Shown here: positions 42,283 to 51,806 of the stretch, in pieces
Numbering within the stretch: position 1 is the first letter of the stretch
How the letters are laid out: each line of letters opens with the position of its first letter
Source: Geothermobacter sp964501815
Lineage (GTDB): Bacteria > Desulfobacterota > Desulfuromonadia > Desulfuromonadales > Geothermobacteraceae
DNA length: 64,000 nucleotides
Direction of reading: 5' to 3'
Assembly: GCA_964501815.1 (NCBI GenBank)
Contig: CAZCUR010000003.1
Coordinates: 11,683 to 75,682 of the forward strand
Notes under the pieces: generated by a model
Seen by the model: the letters and a program-made list of their open reading frames with translations, nothing else
Told to the model about the DNA's origin: nothing
The model's database searches: none
Translations under genes and position numbers: made by a program

Positions 42283-44682
42283 CTAGATATCGAGATTGGA
42301 AACATTCAGGGCGTTGTTCTCGATAAACTCGCGGCGCGGTTCGACCTGATCGCCCATCAGCACGGTAAAAATCTCGTCCGCCTCGACCGCATCCTCGATC
42401 TTGACCTGCAGCAGGACACGCTTTTCCGGATCCATGGTGGTTTCCCAAAGCTGTTCCGGATTCATCTCGCCCAATCCCTTGTAGCGCTGAATGTACTGGC
42501 CCTTGCGCGCCCGGTCGAGGAAGAAGTCGAGCAATTCCTGGCGATCGCCGAAATTCTGTTCGCGGCCGTCATCCGTCACCACTTTCGCCGGCTGGGTTTT
42601 GCAGATGTTCTCCACCTGCCGGTAGGCCTGCAGCAGCAGACGGTACTCATGGCTGGACAGCAGTTCCAGGGTGGACCGGTCAATGCGGGCCCGGATATTG
42701 CCCAGGGTGAACAGGATGCGGGGCGGGTCGTTGAACACCTGGTAGGTGCCGCGCGGTTCGAGTTCCTTCAGTTTTTCGGCCACCGGAGACAGGTCGTCCA
42801 GTTCGCCATAGCCGTTCTGCATTTTGCCTTCGACAAAAATGCGCAGCACCTCGCGGTTGATGCCCTTTTGCACCTTGCGTTCGAAATGGGCATTGAAAGC
42901 AATGATCTGCCGCAGGGTCGGAATAATCTGCTTGCCGCGCAGGGTTTTGCCGATCTCCGGCAGTTCCAGGGTCATGCCCTCGACGCCTTCGGCCAGCAGG
43001 TACTCCTGCAGGGCGGTTTCATCCTTGAGGTAGATTTCCTTTTTGCCCCGCTTGGCCTTGTAGAGCGGAGGCTGGGCGATATAGAGATGACCCCGCTCGA
43101 CAATCTCCGGCATCTGACGGAAGAAAAAGGTCAGCAGCAGGGTACGGATATGGGAGCCGTCAACGTCGGCGTCGGTCATGATGATGATGCGGTGATAGCG
43201 CAGCTTGCTGATGTCAAAGTCCTCCTTGCCGATCCCCGTCCCCATGGCTGTTATCAGGGTCCGGATCTCGTTGGAAGTAAGCATCTTGTCGAACCGGGCC
43301 TTTTCCACATTGAGAATCTTGCCCTTGAGCGGCAATATGGCCTGATAACGCCGGTCGCGCCCCTGTTTGGCGCTGCCACCCGCCGAATCCCCCTCGACCA
43401 GGTAGATTTCACACAGGGCCGGGTCCTTTTCCTGGCAGTCGGCCAGCTTGCCGGGCAAAGCCAGAGAATCGAGCGCCCCCTTGCGGCGGGTCAGATCCCG
43501 TGCCTTGCGGGCGGCTTCCCGTGCCCGGGCCGCTTCAATTCCCTTTTCCAGAATCTTTTTGGCAATGGAGGGGTTTTCTTCCAGAAACTCGGAGAGTTTC
43601 TCGTTCATCAGGGTTTCGACATAGCCCTTGACCTCGGAATTGCCCAGCTTGGTTTTGGTCTGCCCTTCAAACTGGGGATTGGGAATCTTGACGGAGACCA
43701 CCGCCGCCATCCCTTCGCGCAAATCGTCGCCCGATATGGTGGTTTTCAGGTTTTTCAGCAGGTTGTTGGCGGTGGCATAGTTGTTCAGGGTGCGCGTCAA
43801 GGCCGCCTTGAACCCGGACAGATGGGTCCCGCCTTCATGGGTGTTGATATTGTTGGTAAAACTGAAGATTTTCTCGTCGTAGCCATCGTTGTACTGGATG
43901 GCGATTTCAATATCGCACTTGTCGCGTACCCCGTGGATATAGATCGGCTTGGGGTGGAGCGGATTTTTCGCCCGGTTCAGGTACTCAACAAAGGAGCGGA
44001 TTCCGCCCTCGTACTGGAACTCGTGTTCCTTGTCGCTGCGTTCATCCAGAATCCGGATTTTCACCCCGGCGTTGAGAAACGCCAGTTCACGCAAGCGCCG
44101 GCTGAGAATTTCAAAGGAAAATTCCGTGGTTTCAAAGATCTCCGGATCCGGCCAGAAGGTGACACTGGTACCGTGTTTTTTGGTTTCCTTCCCCTTGGTG
44201 AGAGGTCCGGTGGGAACACCCCGTTCGTAGCTTTGGGTCCAGACGAAACCATCACGCCAGATTTTCAGATCCAGTCTGGTCGACAAGGCATTGACCACCG
44301 AGACCCCGACGCCGTGAAGACCGCCGGAAACCTTGTAGGCCCCTTCCCCCTTGTCATCGAACTTGCCCCCGGCGTGCAGCACCGTCATGACCACTTCGGC
44401 CGCCGGCTTGTTCTGGGTCTTGTGCATGTCGACCGGAATGCCGCGTCCATTGTCGAGCACCGTCACCGAATTGTCGGCATGCAGGGTCACCAGGATATCG
44501 TCACAATAGCCCGCCAACGCCTCATCGATGGAATTGTCAACAACCTCATAAACCAGGTGATGCAGTCCATTGATACCGGTTGAACCGATGTACATGGCCG
44601 GCCGCTTGCGCACCGCCTCCAGCCCCTCAAGGACCTGGATACTGTCGGCCTGGTAGTTTTTCTGCTGTTTGTCGTCACTCAT
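42283..44682 (-). CDS. gyrB: DNA gyrase subunit B
   Basis: 799 residues. The GHKL ATPase is visible (YEVVDNSIDEALAGYCDDI, VLDNGRGIPVDMH, GLHGVGVSVVNALS), as is the Toprim domain (CEIYLVEGDSAGGSAKQGRDR, IIIMTDADVDGSHIRTLLLTFF) and the C-terminal QLWETTMDPEKRVLLQV. The ATG at 44682 overlaps the recF stop by one base (TGATG), so the dnaN-recF-gyrB series is coupled. Confidence 0.98.
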   Translation of the reverse strand: MSDDKQQKNYQADSIQVLEGLEAVRKRPAMYIGSTGINGLHHLVYEVVDNSIDEALAGYCDDILVTLHADNSVTVLDNGRGIPVDMHKTQNKPAAEVVMTVLHAGGKFDDKGEGAYKVSGGLHGVGVSVVNALSTRLDLKIWRDGFVWTQSYERGVPTGPLTKGKETKKHGTSVTFWPDPEIFETTEFSFEILSRRLRELAFLNAGVKIRILDERSDKEHEFQYEGGIRSFVEYLNRAKNPLHPKPIYIHGVRDKCDIEIAIQYNDGYDEKIFSFTNNINTHEGGTHLSGFKAALTRTLNNYATANNLLKNLKTTISGDDLREGMAAVVSVKIPNPQFEGQTKTKLGNSEVKGYVETLMNEKLSEFLEENPSIAKKILEKGIEAARAREAARKARDLTRRKGALDSLALPGKLADCQEKDPALCEIYLVEGDSAGGSAKQGRDRRYQAILPLKGKILNVEKARFDKMLTSNEIRTLITAMGTGIGKEDFDISKLRYHRIIIMTDADVDGSHIRTLLLTFFFRQMPEIVERGHLYIAQPPLYKAKRGKKEIYLKDETALQEYLLAEGVEGMTLELPEIGKTLRGKQIIPTLRQIIAFNAHFERKVQKGINREVLRIFVEGKMQNGYGELDDLSPVAEKLKELEPRGTYQVFNDPPRILFTLGNIRARIDRSTLELLSSHEYRLLLQAYRQVENICKTQPAKVVTDDGREQNFGDRQELLDFFLDRARKGQYIQRYKGLGEMNPEQLWETTMDPEKRVLLQVKIEDAVEADEIFTVLMGDQVEPRREFIENNALNVSNLDI

Positions 44683-45773
44683 CAGTCATTCCCTCTTGAA
44701 AGGCCGGCTGTTAAACGGCCGGCCTGCATTTCCCAGCTCTGATGCCGAACCCCGGCCCGGCATATCCCAGCTTCTGTTGATGTCAGAAAAACCTGTCCGC
44801 TGTGGTCACAGATGAAACGAAAAAAGGCCTCTCGTCTGGCACCGTCCAGTTCGCTGTTGATATCGTCAAGCAGCAAAACCGGAAAATGTCCTTTCCGGCG
44901 CCGGTAGTCAAGCAACTGGGCGCACTTGAAGGCAAGGATGAAAGAACGTTGCTGCCCCTGGGACCCGTACTGGCGCAGAGGCTTGCCATCGATGAAAAAG
45001 CCTAGGTCGTCACGATGGGGACCGGCGAGGGTCTGTCCCAGCATCAATTCCCTTTCCTTCAGCCGGTGCAGATCATTCAGCAACGCCTCCCGACCGATGT
45101 CCAGGCGCGCGGGCAGACGAATATCAACCTGTTCCCTGCCCCCGGCCAGTTCCTGGTAACACTGCTGCAGCAGCGGTCTGATTTCCTCCAGATACTGCAG
45201 GCGCTTCCGGCGGATATCTGCTCCGCTTTCAGCCAGACGACGGCTCCACAGATCATATTCCCGGTCGGACATGCGACCGGATCGCAACAAGGTGTTGCGC
45301 TGAAGCAGACAGCGACGGAACTGGCGCGCCAGCTGCAGATAGCCGGTGTCAATCAGAAAAATACCCCGGTCGACAAAAGCCCTGCGTCCCGTCGGTGCCC
45401 CACGTACCAGACCCGTCTCTTCCGGAGCAAACAGAAGAATCTTGACCAGACCGAGAAAATCCGCCGCCTGCGCCTTTTTGCCATCCACCTGCAAACGGCG
45501 CTCCCCGGTGGTCAGGAGCAACTGCAAATGGTGCTCCACCCCGGCACTGTTCACCCGGGCCCTGATCTGGGCGGCCGACGCTCCATGGCCAATCAGGTTT
45601 TCCGGTCGCGCCGGTCGAAAACTCTTTAGCTGAGCCAGCAGATAAAGGCTTTCAAGAAGGTTGGTCTTTCCCTGTCCGTTGTTGCCATAGATGAGGTTGA
45701 TGCCGCCTGACGGCTGAAATTCCAACTGGTCAAAATTGCGGAATCCCCCCAGGCGCACATGGCAAATGCGCAT
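44682..45773 (-). CDS. recF: Recombination mediator RecF
   Basis: 363 residues from the ATG at 45773. RecF is an SMC-like ATPase that helps load RecA at gaps. Walker A lies in NLIYGNNGQGKTNLLESLYLL, the signature region in GSQGQQRSFILAFKCAQL and Walker B in FPVLLLDDINSELDGARRE. A GTG at 45791 overlapping the dnaN stop (GTGA) would add six residues and is equally possible given the coupling habits of this genome. Confidence 0.95.
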   Translation of the reverse strand: MRICHVRLGGFRNFDQLEFQPSGGINLIYGNNGQGKTNLLESLYLLAQLKSFRPARPENLIGHGASAAQIRARVNSAGVEHHLQLLLTTGERRLQVDGKKAQAADFLGLVKILLFAPEETGLVRGAPTGRRAFVDRGIFLIDTGYLQLARQFRRCLLQRNTLLRSGRMSDREYDLWSRRLAESGADIRRKRLQYLEEIRPLLQQCYQELAGGREQVDIRLPARLDIGREALLNDLHRLKERELMLGQTLAGPHRDDLGFFIDGKPLRQYGSQGQQRSFILAFKCAQLLDYRRRKGHFPVLLLDDINSELDGARREAFFRFICDHSGQVFLTSTEAGICRAGVRHQSWEMQAGRLTAGLSRGND

Positions 45774-45787
45774 CAGCCCGCCCAAAC

Positions 45788-46906
45788 TCACAGGCGCATG
45801 GGCATAACAACTGCCAGAAAATGCGGGTCGTCCACCGGCCGGATCATCCCTGGCGACATATTGTCCCGGATCTGCAGTTCGATTTCTTCTCCCTTGTGCA
45901 CCTGCAAAATATCGAGCAGGTAGCGCGCGTTAAAACCAATGGCGATATCCTGCCCGGTGTAATCGATGGCCATATCCTCCCGGGCATCCCCAAGATCCGG
46001 GTTGGAGGAGGAAATCTCCAGGCGCCCTTCTGCAAGGCTCAGTTTGACTCCCCGGGATTTTTCACTCGACAAGATAGCCATACGCCTGAGGGCATGGAAA
46101 AAGTCGTCCCGCGGTAGTCTCGCCTTGACCTCCTGATCCATCGGGATGACCCGGGAGTAGTCCGGGAAATCGCCATCGACCAGACGCATGGCGACAATGG
46201 TGTCATCCTTGCGCACAATGGCGTTGTTCTCCAGAAAGCCCAGAGCAACCGGAGACTCCCCGTCTTCGGCGATTTTTTTCAGTTCAAAAACACCCTTTTT
46301 CGGGAAAATCACCCCTTTGCGCATCTCTTCACCCGGCTCTCCGTCGAGAGGCTGCTCCACCAAAGCCAGGCGATGGCCGTCTGTGGCGACCAGACGCAGC
46401 ATGGTAGCCCCGTCCACATCCAGGGCCTGGAAAAAGATGCCGTTCAGATTGTACTTGCTCTCGTCGCTGGACATGGAGAAGGAGGTTTTTTCCAGCATTT
46501 CTGCAAGCTTGGCACTCGGCAACTCCAGAAATTCACAACGGTCTATTTCCGGAAAATAGGGAAATTCGTCCGCGGCCAGACCGACGATGTTGAACAGGGC
46601 CTTGCCGCAGGTCAGCTCAATCCAGCAGTTTTCCTTGCTTTGGAAATGGATGGTGTCGTCCGGCAGTTCCTTGATGATCTCGAACAGTTTTTTGGCGTTG
46701 GCCGTCACTTTCCCTGCAACCTGGACCTGGGCGGGATAGGTTGCCCGCATGCCGACTTCCAGATCGGTTGCGGTGATGACCAGACCTTCGTCACCTGCCT
46801 GGATGAGGACATTGGACAAAATTGGAATGGTGTTGCGTTTTTCGACAATCCCCTGAATGCGACCCAGGGCTTTGAGGAAAACTTCGCGTTCGATGGAAAA
46901 CTGCAT
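45788..46906 (-). CDS. dnaN: DNA polymerase III beta subunit (sliding clamp)
   Basis: 372 residues, the usual length. N-terminal MQFSIEREVFLKALGRIQGIVEKRNTIPILSNVL, the middle ATDGHRLALVEQPL and the C-terminal VDDPHFLAVVMPMRL typical of clamp proteins. AGGAGG precedes the ATG at 46906. It lies 235 bases after dnaA. Confidence 0.98.
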   Translation of the reverse strand: MQFSIEREVFLKALGRIQGIVEKRNTIPILSNVLIQAGDEGLVITATDLEVGMRATYPAQVQVAGKVTANAKKLFEIIKELPDDTIHFQSKENCWIELTCGKALFNIVGLAADEFPYFPEIDRCEFLELPSAKLAEMLEKTSFSMSSDESKYNLNGIFFQALDVDGATMLRLVATDGHRLALVEQPLDGEPGEEMRKGVIFPKKGVFELKKIAEDGESPVALGFLENNAIVRKDDTIVAMRLVDGDFPDYSRVIPMDQEVKARLPRDDFFHALRRMAILSSEKSRGVKLSLAEGRLEISSSNPDLGDAREDMAIDYTGQDIAIGFNARYLLDILQVHKGEEIELQIRDNMSPGMIRPVDDPHFLAVVMPMRL

Positions 46907-47141
46907 GGGACCTCCTGTCGACAGGGCCTGCTTTTACTATGTTTTTAAAATCTTTTGTCAGTAGTAACAGATAGAGCCTGTTGATTGTGTATAGAGACAA
47001 AAAATGTCAAAAAAAACAGTCAATTGCAGTCCTAATGACCCTGTTGGCCGATGGGCTCTTTCCAGGGCTTTTTTGTGGATGACTCAGTCGGGTCGTCGTG
47101 GTCCACTTTTTGTACACATATCCCGACACAGGTTTTCAGCG
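46907..47141. other. dnaA-dnaN intergenic region
   Basis: 235 bases, AT-rich in the right third of the gap. One near-DnaA box, TGTGGATGA (47074-47082, one mismatch from TGTGGATAA), and TTTTGTACACATATC at about 47106-47120. It probably holds the dnaN promoter; no clear hexamer pair was picked. Confidence 0.4.
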
Positions 47142-48485
47142 TCACTGCTCCAGGGCTGATTTCAGGGTTTCAATGGTTGTGGCCAGTTGAACATCCTCGG
47201 CCATCTGCTTTTCGATCTTTCGGATGGCGTGAATGATGGTCGAATGGTCCTTGCCACCGAATTTGTCGCCTATATCCGGGTAGGAGCAGGATGTCAGTTG
47301 CCGGCTCAGGTACATGGCCACCTGGCGCGGCAGAACCAGAGCCTTGAGCCTTTTGGAAGACTTCAGGTCGCTGACCTTCACGCCGTAATGGGCAGCCACC
47401 GTTTTCTGGATTTCCTCCACGGATATTTCCCGTCGCTTTTCCACCAGGATGTTTTTCAGCACCTCCTTGGCCATGGAGAGACTGATAGGAGTTGATGTCA
47501 GGCTCGCATAGGCGCCCAGCCGGACCAGATAGCCTTCGAGTTCGCGGATATTGCTGCTGACCGAGCTTGCCAGGAAAAGGGCTACATTTTCCGGCAGATA
47601 GATGCCGTTTTGCTCCGCCTTGATTTTGAGAATAGCCTGTTTGGTTTCGACATCCGGAGGCTGGATATCGGCGATGAGGCCCCATTCAAATCGGGACCGA
47701 AGCCTTTCCTCCAGCCCGGGAATCTCCTTGGGAAACTTGTCGGAGGTCACCACAATCTGCTTGTGGGACTCATAAAGGGAATTGAAGGTGTGAAAAAACT
47801 CCTCCTGGGTTCGCTCCTTGTTGGCGATGAACTGGACATCGTCGATCAGGAGCACATCCATGGAACGGAATTTTTGTCTGAACTCCTCCATCTTGCCGTA
47901 CCGGAGGGAGTTGATCAGTTCATTCATGAATTTTTCGGAGGTGTAGTAACACACCCTCATGTCCGGATTTGATTCCAGAATGGCATTGCCAATGGCATTG
48001 ATGAGGTGTGTTTTGCCCAAACCGACACCACCGTAAATGAAGAGGGGATTGTAGGTGGTCGCCGGATTGGTGGCGACGGCTCTGGCGGCGGCGTAGGCAA
48101 ACTGGTTTGATGCCCCGGAGATAAAGGAGTCGAAGGTGTATTTTTTGTTGAGGTTGTAAATTCCCGGATTCGGTTTGGGCGGCTGCCTGACCTGTTCAAC
48201 AGGTGTGCCTGTCGGCCTGGGTTCAGGTGCGGGGCCGGATCCGGATCCGTTGGATATTTCGATATGCAGCTGGTAGGAAACAGCTCCTATGTCGGAGAGG
48301 GTTTCCCGAATAAGGTCGGCGTAGTTGTCCTTGATCCAGGTGAGGAAAAAGCGGTTGGGGACCCCCAGGCGTACCTGGTCACGATCGATGGACAGCAGTT
48401 TGATGGGTTTGATCCAGGTGGAGTAGTGCTGCGGATTGAGATCCTTTTTGAGTTTGTCGAGGGTTTCCTGCCAGAGCGGGTTCAT
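47142..48485 (-). CDS. dnaA: Chromosomal replication initiator DnaA
   Basis: 447 residues. Domain I (MNPLWQETLDKLKKDLNPQHYSTWIKPI), a Gly/Pro linker, AAA+ domain III with Walker A YGGVGLGKTHLINAIGN and Walker B VLLIDDVQFIANKERTQEEF, and domain IV with the DnaA-box recognition motif GDKFGGKDHSTIIHAIRKIE. It opens the - strand run dnaA-dnaN-recF-gyrB-gyrA. The ATG at 48485 follows AAGGGA. Confidence 0.98.
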   Translation of the reverse strand: MNPLWQETLDKLKKDLNPQHYSTWIKPIKLLSIDRDQVRLGVPNRFFLTWIKDNYADLIRETLSDIGAVSYQLHIEISNGSGSGPAPEPRPTGTPVEQVRQPPKPNPGIYNLNKKYTFDSFISGASNQFAYAAARAVATNPATTYNPLFIYGGVGLGKTHLINAIGNAILESNPDMRVCYYTSEKFMNELINSLRYGKMEEFRQKFRSMDVLLIDDVQFIANKERTQEEFFHTFNSLYESHKQIVVTSDKFPKEIPGLEERLRSRFEWGLIADIQPPDVETKQAILKIKAEQNGIYLPENVALFLASSVSSNIRELEGYLVRLGAYASLTSTPISLSMAKEVLKNILVEKRREISVEEIQKTVAAHYGVKVSDLKSSKRLKALVLPRQVAMYLSRQLTSCSYPDIGDKFGGKDHSTIIHAIRKIEKQMAEDVQLATTIETLKSALEQ

Positions 48486-48692
48486 ACAGCGAGGTCCCTT
48501 CCTCTGAAAAGACGCGGTTCGGTCTAATTATCCACACCTGTATCAACAATTGTTGATATGTGGTATAACTAGTTAAAATTTAAAAGGAATATCCAAAGAA
48601 AAGTGAGCCGCAGACTGGCAAATAAGCTATCAGAGGGAGGATGGCTTTGCAACTGTTTTTTGTATGCCGCAGGTGCGAGGGTGCTTAAGTTC
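48486..48692. other. dnaA-rpmH gap: probable part of the replication origin
   Basis: AT-richer than its flanks. It has a perfect DnaA box TTATCCACA (48528-48536), a perfect 18-bp palindrome TATCAACAATTGTTGATA (48541-48558) and an AT-rich stretch ending in TTAAAATTTAAAAGG (to about 48588). Only one perfect box is present, fewer than a full oriC usually has, so the origin may also use boxes elsewhere. Sequence from 48589 to 48692 shows nothing else recognisable. Confidence 0.5.
48541..48558. repeat. 18-bp perfect palindrome beside the DnaA box
   Basis: TATCAACAATTGTTGATA. It is five bases from the DnaA box, inside the dnaA 5' region, and could be an operator. Confidence 0.6.
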
Positions 48693-48722
48693 TTGACAAC
48701 GCGATTGATTTACGGGTAAAAA
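48693..48722 (+). promoter_or_regulatory. Sigma-70 type promoter for rpmH-rnpA
   Basis: Perfect TTGACA (48693-48698), an 18-base spacer and TAAAAA. About 60 bases before rpmH. Confidence 0.6.
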
Positions 48723-48786
48723 TCCACTTTGCTTCGCCCGCCGGGCAAAAAGCTGACAAAAAGCACCTGCAACAGGAGATAAAAAG

Positions 48787-48936
48787 ATGAAACGAACCTA
48801 TCAGCCGAGTCGGATCAGCCGCAAAAGGACCCACGGCTTTCGCAAGCGGATGCAGACCAAAAACGGCCGTGCGGTCATTCGCCGTCGCCGTGCCCGGGGG
48901 CGCAAGGTCCTCAGCGTCACCATTCCGAAAAAATAA
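48787..48936 (+). CDS. rpmH: Ribosomal protein L34
   Basis: 49 residues, very basic, opening MKRTYQPSRISRKRTHGFRK and ending VLSVTIPKK; this is the full bacterial L34 with its arginine-rich core. AGGAG precedes the ATG. The GTG of rnpA begins three bases after the stop, the universal rpmH-rnpA pairing near the origin. Confidence 0.97.
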   Translation: MKRTYQPSRISRKRTHGFRKRMQTKNGRAVIRRRRARGRKVLSVTIPKK

Positions 48937-48939
48937 GCT

Positions 48940-49311
48940 GTGAAACGACGGGCTGAGGAACAGCTCGATAACAGGTTTCCGCCCGGGTTGCGCCTGCGCC
49001 ACAGGTCGGAATTCATTCGTTGCAGAGAAATGGGACGGAAAATTCATACGTCCCATTTTCTCGTTTATGCCCTGGAAAGATCTGACGGTCGCTGCCGTCT
49101 CGGGGTTACCGCCAGCAAAAGGGTTGGCAACGCTGTGGTCCGCAACAGGGTCAAGAGACTGGTGCGGGAGTATTTCCGCACTCACAGGCAGCAGCTGCCT
49201 CGTGGCTATGATCTGTCCGTCATAGCCAAACACGGCGCCGGGACACTCGACCAGAATACCGTCAACCGGCAACTGGCGATTCTGGAGACCCTGGAATTCC
49301 GGGCCGTCTGA
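48940..49311 (+). CDS. rnpA: Ribonuclease P protein component
   Basis: 123 residues. The RnpA signature is visible in GVTASKRVGNAVVRNRVKRLVREYFR. It binds the RNase P RNA and aids tRNA 5' processing. The start is a GTG at 48940; an N-terminal extension (MKRRAEEQLDNRFPPG) precedes the usual L-R-x-R-S-E-F. The stop overlaps the yidD ATG by one base. Confidence 0.95.
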   Translation: MKRRAEEQLDNRFPPGLRLRHRSEFIRCREMGRKIHTSHFLVYALERSDGRCRLGVTASKRVGNAVVRNRVKRLVREYFRTHRQQLPRGYDLSVIAKHGAGTLDQNTVNRQLAILETLEFRAV

Positions 49312-49541
49312 TGGAAAAAGGACTGATATTCATGCGGTCTGCTGTTCTTTTTCTCATCGGATTCTATCGGGTGGTTCTCTCTCCCCTGAAACCGCCCGTA
49401 TGCCGATTTCATCCCAGCTGTTCCCAATATGCGCAGGAAGCAGTCCGGCGCCATGGCGTTTTCAAGGGGCTCCGTCTTGCCTGTCTCAGACTGCTTCGTT
49501 GTCACCCCTGGCATCCCGGGGGCGTTGATCCCGTCCCCTGA
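49311..49541 (+). CDS. yidD: Membrane protein insertion efficiency factor YidD
   Basis: 76 residues of the family with the cysteine-bearing core PVCRFHPSCSQYAQEAVRRHG and the C-terminal RLLRCHPWHPGGVDPVP. It sits between rnpA and yidC as in most bacteria and overlaps rnpA by one base (TGATG). Confidence 0.95.
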   Translation: MEKGLIFMRSAVLFLIGFYRVVLSPLKPPVCRFHPSCSQYAQEAVRRHGVFKGLRLACLRLLRCHPWHPGGVDPVP

Positions 49542-49559
49542 TACCCCGTTGGAGTCAAC

Positions 49560-51167
49560 ATGGAAAACCGCAATACCATCATTGCCCTGGTTCTCATGGC
49601 TGTTGTCTGGTTCGGCTACAATCTGCTCTTTCCGCCGAAACCCCAGGTTGTATCCCCTGAACCTCAAAAAGCTGCGGTTGAACCAAAACAACCTGTCACC
49701 GAAACCCGTGCCCCAGCCGTTGAGGGCCAAAAGACTGAGGTTGCCCAGACTGTTCCGGTTCCCGCAGGATACCGGGACAGGGTGATAACTGTTGATACGC
49801 CTCTCTATCGTGCCCGTTTTCACAGCCGGGGTGGACGACTGGTTCAGTTTGTTCTGAAAAAATACCGGAAAACGGCGGATCCCGACAGTGAGCCAGTTGC
49901 CCTGCACGATGTGCAGACGGCCGATCTGGGCAATCTGGCTCTTCGGGGACAGGAGTCCCTTGCCCTTTCCGTCGACGCACCCTACACGGTTGTTGAGGGG
50001 CAGGATGACATTGTTGTTGGCAACGGGCAGGATGCCGTTCTGACTCTGCGGTATGTTTCCGGCGGAATCGCTGTCGACCGGCGCTATCATTTTCAGGGAG
50101 ACAGTTATCTGATTGACCAGGATATCCTGATCCGGAATCAGGGGCCTGAAGTCGCGAAAGGTTCGCTGACTTTCAGTCTTGTTCATCCCTGGGACGAAAG
50201 CCAGAAAGGCGATCGGTACGGGTTTGTCGGAGCGGCTACCCTGACGGCCAAGGATCGGGAAACCGATACCGTCAAGGGGTTGAAAAAAGAAAGCAAAACC
50301 TACACGAATCCTGTCTGGTCCGGGTTTGAAAACAAATATTTTCTTGCCGCCGCAGTTCCTCTCGAAAACGCCGCCGACAAGGTCGTCCTGCAGTATGTCA
50401 GGGATCAGATTCTCAACAATTTTGTCAGCCCTTACCTGAATCTTGAGCCCGGCAAGCAGGTCACCCTGAAATACAGCCTCTATTTTGGTCCACTCGATTT
50501 TGAAATTCTGGGTCAGGTCGGGCATCAGCTCGACAAGGCTATCGATCTCGGTTTCTTTACTCCCATCGCCGAACCGTTACGGCTCGTTCTGCACTTTTTC
50601 TACCAATATGTCGGCAACTGGGGTCTGGCCATTATTCTGCTGACGGTTATCATCAAGCTGCTTTTCTGGCCCCTGACCCAGAAGAGCTACAAGTCCATGC
50701 GCCAGATGCAGAAGCTGCAGCCGGAGATGCAGAAAATCCGGGAGAAGTATCGGCACGACCGGGAGAAGATGAACCAGGAGATGATGGCGCTTTACAAGGA
50801 CAAACGGGTCAACCCCATGGGCGGCTGTCTGCCCATGCTGGTGCAGATTCCGGTCTTTTTCGCCCTCTACAAAGTGCTTATGGTCGATATCGCCCTGCGT
50901 CATGCGCCCTTTGCCTTCTGGCTGACGGACCTTTCCGCCAAGGATCCCTACTACATTTCCCCGATTATCATGGGGGCGACCATGTTTATCCAGCAGCGGA
51001 TGACCCCCTCCTCCATGGATCCGACCCAGGCCAAGGTGTTCATGGCGATGCCCATCGTCTTTACCTTTTTGTTTCTTAACTTTCCTTCCGGTTTGGTCAT
51101 TTACTGGTTGGTCAACAATATTCTCACCATCGGCCAGCAGTATCTGATCAAGCGTCAGTTCAGCTGA
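49560..51167 (+). CDS. yidC: Membrane protein insertase YidC
   Basis: 535 residues. One N-terminal helix (TIIALVLMAVVWFGYNLLF), a periplasmic beta-sandwich domain (about 85-330), then the insertase core of five helices (GNWGLAIILLTVIIKLLFWPL, GGCLPMLVQIPVFFALYKVL, ...FLFLNFPSGLVIYWLVNNI). The positively charged groove residue lies in the first core helix region (TVIIKLLFWPLTQKSYKSM). It inserts inner-membrane proteins, including ATP synthase parts encoded downstream. Length is typical for Gram-negatives. Confidence 0.97.
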   Translation: MENRNTIIALVLMAVVWFGYNLLFPPKPQVVSPEPQKAAVEPKQPVTETRAPAVEGQKTEVAQTVPVPAGYRDRVITVDTPLYRARFHSRGGRLVQFVLKKYRKTADPDSEPVALHDVQTADLGNLALRGQESLALSVDAPYTVVEGQDDIVVGNGQDAVLTLRYVSGGIAVDRRYHFQGDSYLIDQDILIRNQGPEVAKGSLTFSLVHPWDESQKGDRYGFVGAATLTAKDRETDTVKGLKKESKTYTNPVWSGFENKYFLAAAVPLENAADKVVLQYVRDQILNNFVSPYLNLEPGKQVTLKYSLYFGPLDFEILGQVGHQLDKAIDLGFFTPIAEPLRLVLHFFYQYVGNWGLAIILLTVIIKLLFWPLTQKSYKSMRQMQKLQPEMQKIREKYRHDREKMNQEMMALYKDKRVNPMGGCLPMLVQIPVFFALYKVLMVDIALRHAPFAFWLTDLSAKDPYYISPIIMGATMFIQQRMTPSSMDPTQAKVFMAMPIVFTFLFLNFPSGLVIYWLVNNILTIGQQYLIKRQFS

Positions 51168-51173
51168 GGCGAC

Positions 51174-51806
51174 ATGGAGGAGCTGTTTTCTCTCGACTGT
51201 AGCGCCGACAGTCTGGAAGAGGCTGTTGACAAGGGTCTGAAGCATTTCGGTTGCCGGCGCAGCGATCTGGACGTTCAGATTGTCACGCCGGCGCGGTCCG
51301 GTCTCTTTGGTCTGTTCGGGCGCCGGAAGGCGCAATACCGGATCCGCGTCTGCAACCGGTTGGCCGCCGGCGGTCTGGTTGCGCGTCGCCTTTTGCAGCT
51401 GGCCGGCTTTGGTGACAAGATCGAAATTCGGCTGGAGGACAGCGGTCAGGAAATTACTGTCGATACCGACATGAATGCTCTTGTCATCGGGAAGAGAGGG
51501 GTCACCCTGGACGGTCTTGAATATCTTGTGAACGGGATCGTCGACCGGACTCTTCCCGACGGACCTCGTTTGACCGTTGAATGTGGTCAGTTCCGGCAAC
51601 GTCAGCGGGACCAGGTCCGGCGTGTTGCACGCGAACTTGTCGAGGAGGCCCGGAAAAAGGGACGGGCTCTCAGTCAACCCCTGCCTGCAGACCAGCGCCA
51701 GGTTGTTCATCAATGGGTCCGCAACTGTCCGGACTGCAGTTCCCGCAGTGAAGGTCAGGGGTTCTACAAGAAAGTCAGGGTTGTTTGTTCCAGGAAAAAT
51801 CCTTGA
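51174..51806 (+). CDS. jag: Jag-family RNA-binding protein (KhpB type)
   Basis: 210 residues. An N-terminal Jag domain (SLEEAVDKGLKHFGCRRSDLDVQIV, GLFGLFGRRKAQYRIRV), a KH domain with the loop NALVIGKRGVTLDGLEYLVN, and a C-terminal R3H domain with R-x3-H in PADQRQVVHQWVRN. Such proteins bind RNA in control of cell elongation. It starts seven bases after yidC, and its TGA overlaps the TTG start proposed for mnmE. Confidence 0.92.
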   Translation: MEELFSLDCSADSLEEAVDKGLKHFGCRRSDLDVQIVTPARSGLFGLFGRRKAQYRIRVCNRLAAGGLVARRLLQLAGFGDKIEIRLEDSGQEITVDTDMNALVIGKRGVTLDGLEYLVNGIVDRTLPDGPRLTVECGQFRQRQRDQVRRVARELVEEARKKGRALSQPLPADQRQVVHQWVRNCPDCSSRSEGQGFYKKVRVVCSRKNP

